From assembly GCA_003576705.1 (NCBI GenBank), contig QOZS01000001.1, forward strand, positions 1 to 64,000: a DNA stretch of 64,000 nt. The letters run 5' to 3'. Position 1 is the stretch's first letter, and each line of letters starts with the position of its first letter. Position numbers and translations under genes: made by a program. Shown in pieces: positions 61,697-64,000 of this stretch. A model generated the notes under the pieces. It was not told the origin of the DNA. It worked only from the letters and a program-made list of their open reading frames with translations, and did not search any database. The DNA comes from Desertibaculum subflavum (GTDB taxonomy: Bacteria > Pseudomonadota > Alphaproteobacteria > Ferrovibrionales > Ferrovibrionaceae).

Positions 61697-61867
61697 ATGG
61701 CCATGGCGCCGGTTTCGGGCGGCTGGTACCCCTCGGGCCTGGCGGCCGAGCAGCGAATCGGCGGCCACCTCCGCGGGGACACCGGTAATTGGGGCTGCCA
61801 GCCTTGGAACCGGCAGGCTCCCGGCGCATTCCGCCATCGGCGTGGCGGCGGAAAGGAGCCAGGTTGA
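61697..61867 (+). CDS. Possible small protein, 56 aa (weak candidate)
   Basis: ATG with GGAGA 5 nt upstream, then MAMAPVSGGWYPSGLAAEQR and a Gly/Trp/Arg-rich remainder ending GGGKEPG. Composition is odd for a globular protein and third positions are slightly less G/C-rich than real neighbours. It is proposed because of the ribosome site and its TTGA overlap with the next frame. Could equally be untranslated leader. Confidence 0.25.
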   Translation: MAMAPVSGGWYPSGLAAEQRIGGHLRGDTGNWGCQPWNRQAPGAFRHRRGGGKEPG

Positions 61868-62022
61868 GCGCCCATCAGAACAAAGCCGGCCGTTCGGCGC
61901 GCGCAATCGTCGAGGCCGAGACGCGCGCGGCGCAGCCATTGGTCGAGACCGTCGCCACGAGGGGAGGGCAACTTACCGGCGCGGCAGCTGGTTCGGCAGC
62001 CGCCTCCACTTATCCGGGATAA
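61864..62022 (+). CDS. Possible small protein, 52 aa (candidate)
   Basis: TTG start at 61864 with AAAGGAG 6 nt before it; the protein runs SAHQNKAGRSARAIVEAETR, AAQPLVETVATRGGQLTGAA and ends ASTYPG. The first half looks like a real amphipathic helix. Ends 10 nt before the transglutaminase ATG. It may be a translated leader of that operon. No family recognised. Confidence 0.35.
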   Translation: MSAHQNKAGRSARAIVEAETRAAQPLVETVATRGGQLTGAAAGSAAASTYPG

Positions 62023-62032
62023 GGTGAATGCC

Positions 62033-62929
62033 ATGAAGCGTCTCTCGGTCCGCCATCGGACCGTCTATTCGTATGCGGCGCCCGTGGCTTTCGGTGACCA
62101 CCGGATGACACTGCGCCCGCGCGACAGCCACGATCTTCGACTGGTCGACGCGACGCTCGCGATTTCGCCGTCGGCCGAGATCCGCTGGGTGCATGACGTG
62201 TTCGGCAACTCGATCGCCATCGCGCGCTTCGCGGCGACGGCGAACGAGCTGACGATCGAAAGCCGGCTCGAGCTCGAGCGCTATGCGCTCGATCGGCCGG
62301 TCTTCGATCTCGATCCGGGGGCGGCCCGGTACCCCTTCATCTATAGCCCGGAGGAGCGCGCCGATCTCGGCCGATTGCTCGAACTGCATCATCCCGACCC
62401 CAAGGGGCGCGTGACCGAATGGGCGAAAGCCTTCGTTCACGGCGAGACGACCGACACGCTGGCCCTGCTCAGCGACATCAATCTCGGCATCAAGCGCAGC
62501 TTTCGCTATGAGGCGCGCGACGCCGAGGGAACCCAGACGCCGCTGGAGACAATCGAGCGCGGCGCCGGCTCGTGCCGCGACTTCGCGCTTCTGATGATCG
62601 AGGCGCTGCGCAGCCTCGGCTTCGCGGCGCGCTTCGTCTCGGGCTATCTCTATGACCCCGCGAGCGACGCGAGGGCCGGCGGCCTGACCGGCGGCGGCGC
62701 CACCCATGCCTGGCTCGATGTCTACCTCCCCGGCGCCGGCTGGGTGGAATACGACCCGACCAACGGGCTCGTCGGATCGGCCAACCTCATCCGCATCGCG
62801 GTCGCGCGCGATGCCTCTCAGGCCGTGCCGATCGCCGGCAGCTTCACCGGCCGGCCCGGCGAGATGCTCGGCATGCGCGTGGAAGTCGAGGTGCGCGAAG
62901 TGCGGACGTCGGACGGCGGTGGGACCTAG
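62033..62929 (+). CDS. Transglutaminase-like family protein
   Basis: A 298-aa protein. The N-terminal beta domain (LSVRHRTVYSYAAPVAFGDH, RMTLRPRDS) is followed by a transglutaminase core with the catalytic triad: Cys in GAGSCRDFALLMIEALRSLG, His in ATHAWLDVYLPG and Asp in EYDPTNG. Bacterial members are often cysteine proteases or amidases, not cross-linkers. ATG 62033 is preferred over GTG 62024 because AAGG lies 8 nt upstream. Confidence 0.92.
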   Translation: MKRLSVRHRTVYSYAAPVAFGDHRMTLRPRDSHDLRLVDATLAISPSAEIRWVHDVFGNSIAIARFAATANELTIESRLELERYALDRPVFDLDPGAARYPFIYSPEERADLGRLLELHHPDPKGRVTEWAKAFVHGETTDTLALLSDINLGIKRSFRYEARDAEGTQTPLETIERGAGSCRDFALLMIEALRSLGFAARFVSGYLYDPASDARAGGLTGGGATHAWLDVYLPGAGWVEYDPTNGLVGSANLIRIAVARDASQAVPIAGSFTGRPGEMLGMRVEVEVREVRTSDGGGT

Positions 62930-63009
62930 GCCGGACGGATCGCTTCGGAAAAATAGCGCCGTTGCCGGTTCGGGCGCAGGATCGGCCGTCGGCGGCCGTA
63001 TGATCTGGC

Positions 63010-64000
63010 ATGCGAAGCGGGGCGGCCATCATCGCGGCGAACCGGTTCGGGCTCGGTGCCCGGGCGGCCGAGGTACCGCTGTTGGAAGCCGATCCGCGCG
63101 GCTGGTTGCTGCGGCAGATCGATATGCCCGGCGAAGTCCCGGCGGCCTTTGCGAATCTCGCCTCCGGCAACCGGCGTGCGGGCGAGTACATGGAAGCCGT
63201 CGCCGCGCGTCGGGCGGCCGGGCTCGAAGACCTGCTGCGGCGCAACGGCCGCCAAGTCTATGGCGAGGAGGCCGGCGCCCGCTTTCTCGCGGCCGTGCGG
63301 TCGCCGCAGTCGTTCCGCGAACGCCTCGTCGCCTTCTGGTCCAATCACCTGACCGTATCCGTGCTGCGGCCGGCCATCACCTTCTTCGCCGGCGCCTATG
63401 AGCGCGAGGCGATCCGCCCGCATGTGACGGGCCGGTTCGCCGACATGCTGGTCGCCGCCTGCGCCCATCCCGCGATGCTGCTCTATCTCGACAATCACCT
63501 TTCGGTCGGTCCGAACTCGGAATCGGGCGTGCGGTCGCGGCGTGGGCTGAACGAGAACCTGGCGCGCGAAATCCTCGAACTGCACACCGTTGGCGTCGCC
63601 GCCGGCTACAGCCAGGACGATGTGCGGGCGCTGGCGAAGATGATCACCGGCTGGGGCCTGCTGCGGCCCAACGAGGGCGGCACGACGGGCGCCTTCACCT
63701 TCCGCGCCCGGGCGCACGAGCCGGGCGAGCAGACGCTGCTCGGGTGCACCTTTGCTGCCGGCGGCTACGAGCAGGGCGAGGCAGCGCTGACATTTCTCGC
63801 GACCCATCCGGCGACGGCAAGGCACATTGCGACCAAGCTGGCGCGCCACTTTGCCGGCGACGATCCGCCAACGACGCTCGTCGACCGACTTGCAATGCGA
63901 TTTGTCGAAACCGGCGGCGACCTGCTGCAGGTGGCGCGCGCGCTGGTAGAGGCGCCCGAGCCCTGGGCCGAGATCGCGCCCAAGCTGCGCACGCCGTTCG
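63010..64000 (+). CDS. DUF1800 family protein, 5' part (cut by window end)
   Basis: Frame open to the right edge; 330 residues visible. DUF1800 hallmarks: IIAANRFGLGARAAEVP at the start, FRERLVAFWSNHLTVSVLRP, HPAMLLYLDNHLSVGPNS, RGLNENLAREILELHTVGVA and GYSQDDVRALAKMITGWGL. The family is widespread in environmental bacteria and usually sits beside a DUF1501 gene, expected just past this window. Function unproven; roles in exported polymer or metal handling have been suggested. Starts 80 nt after the transglutaminase gene. Confidence 0.9.
   Translation, partial: MRSGAAIIAANRFGLGARAAEVPLLEADPRGWLLRQIDMPGEVPAAFANLASGNRRAGEYMEAVAARRAAGLEDLLRRNGRQVYGEEAGARFLAAVRSPQSFRERLVAFWSNHLTVSVLRPAITFFAGAYEREAIRPHVTGRFADMLVAACAHPAMLLYLDNHLSVGPNSESGVRSRRGLNENLAREILELHTVGVAAGYSQDDVRALAKMITGWGLLRPNEGGTTGAFTFRARAHEPGEQTLLGCTFAAGGYEQGEAALTFLATHPATARHIATKLARHFAGDDPPTTLVDRLAMRFVETGGDLLQVARALVEAPEPWAEIAPKLRTPF

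Larger units (their letters stand above)
61511..62032. other. Long gap with no established gene
   Basis: The 522 nt between the XRE gene and the transglutaminase gene hold no long convincing gene. Parts near 61600-61690 are AT-richer and suit divergent promoters. Two short candidate genes (61697-61867, 61864-62022) are listed separately. No known riboswitch consensus, tRNA or terminator was recognised. Confidence 0.6.

Noticed and set aside
61697-62022. Riboswitch (cobalamin, glycine, SAM) in the gap before the transglutaminase gene
   Set aside because: The hairpins seen do not match any consensus I know, and the downstream gene is not a typical target.
1-64000. tRNA, rRNA, CRISPR arrays, insertion sequences, prophage or toxin-antitoxin pairs
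   Set aside because: No cloverleaf, spaced repeats, transposase motifs, phage structural genes or toxin families were seen in the reading of gaps and proteins.

Overview
The window is a GC-rich chromosomal segment with about 70 tightly packed genes, high GC at third codon positions and clear AGGAGG-type ribosome binding sites. The gene content points to an alphaproteobacterium, probably of the Rhodospirillales or a neighbouring order. Signs of this are the cluster mutM / ubiE-ubiB / coaBC-dut, many luciferase-like oxidoreductases, CaiB-type CoA transferases, glutathione transferases, a glutathione-dependent formaldehyde dehydrogenase and a TAXI-type solute-binding protein. The placement is inferred from content only; no rRNA or tRNA was seen. 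I saw no insertion sequence, prophage, CRISPR array or plasmid function.

Layout. 1-3.5 kb: Sel1/TPR-like tail, TAXI binding protein, small membrane proteins. 3.7-7.6 kb: secreted FecR-like protein, CHASE2 adenylate cyclase and M48 lipoprotein protease, one likely operon. 7.6-11 kb: DUF1614 membrane protein, two glutathione transferases, and an SRPBCC gene divergent from a TetR gene with a perfect operator between them. 11-17.9 kb: GSA-aminomutase-like aminotransferase, two inverted F420/FMN oxidoreductase paralogues around a palindromic repeat, two tiny lipoproteins, acyl-CoA ligase, HD phosphohydrolase and an XRE regulator. 18-20.7 kb: FMN 2-hydroxyacid dehydrogenase and formaldehyde dehydrogenase. 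20.8-24.5 kb: secreted GH42-like protein coupled to an MFS transporter. 24.6-29.8 kb: biotin-dependent carboxyltransferase, acyl-CoA ligase, luciferase-like monooxygenase and FMN-binding split-barrel protein. 30-35.9 kb: unknown proteins, Tat-exported beta-carbonic-anhydrase-like protein, enolase-superfamily enzyme, acetyltransferase, EamA and MAPEG proteins.

36-46 kb is the housekeeping core: DNA repair (mutM), ubiquinone synthesis (ubiE, ubiB), coenzyme A synthesis (coaBC), dUTPase, and a sulfur unit (Rrf2 regulator, cysK, moeB-like), interrupted by a long CaiB-type protein and ended by a second CaiB protein. 46-49 kb holds a soluble chemoreceptor-like protein followed by tandem paralogues of unknown function. 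49-55 kb is regulatory: LysR with a divergent PEP-mutase/isocitrate-lyase-family enzyme, ECF sigma/anti-sigma pair, 2-hydroxyacid dehydrogenase, tautomerase, AraC. 55-61 kb: AlaX editing protein with an ArgE-like deacetylase, then a probable catabolic operon (ThDP enzyme, CaiB transferase, quinone-oxidoreductase-like enzyme). 61-64 kb: XRE regulator, possible small ORFs, transglutaminase and a DUF1800 gene cut by the window end.

The common metabolic theme is activation and transfer of acyl-CoA (two ligases, three CaiB transferases, one carboxyltransferase) together with flavin oxidoreductases and detoxification enzymes, as expected of a soil or water generalist. No single known defence or biosynthetic system is present. 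The observations most worth a second look are the inverted chemoreceptor with its neighbouring paralogue pair, the permuted CaiB protein, the ThDP/CaiB/reductase operon, the GH42-like protein that may lack its nucleophile, and several genes under 60 codons that automatic calling could miss.
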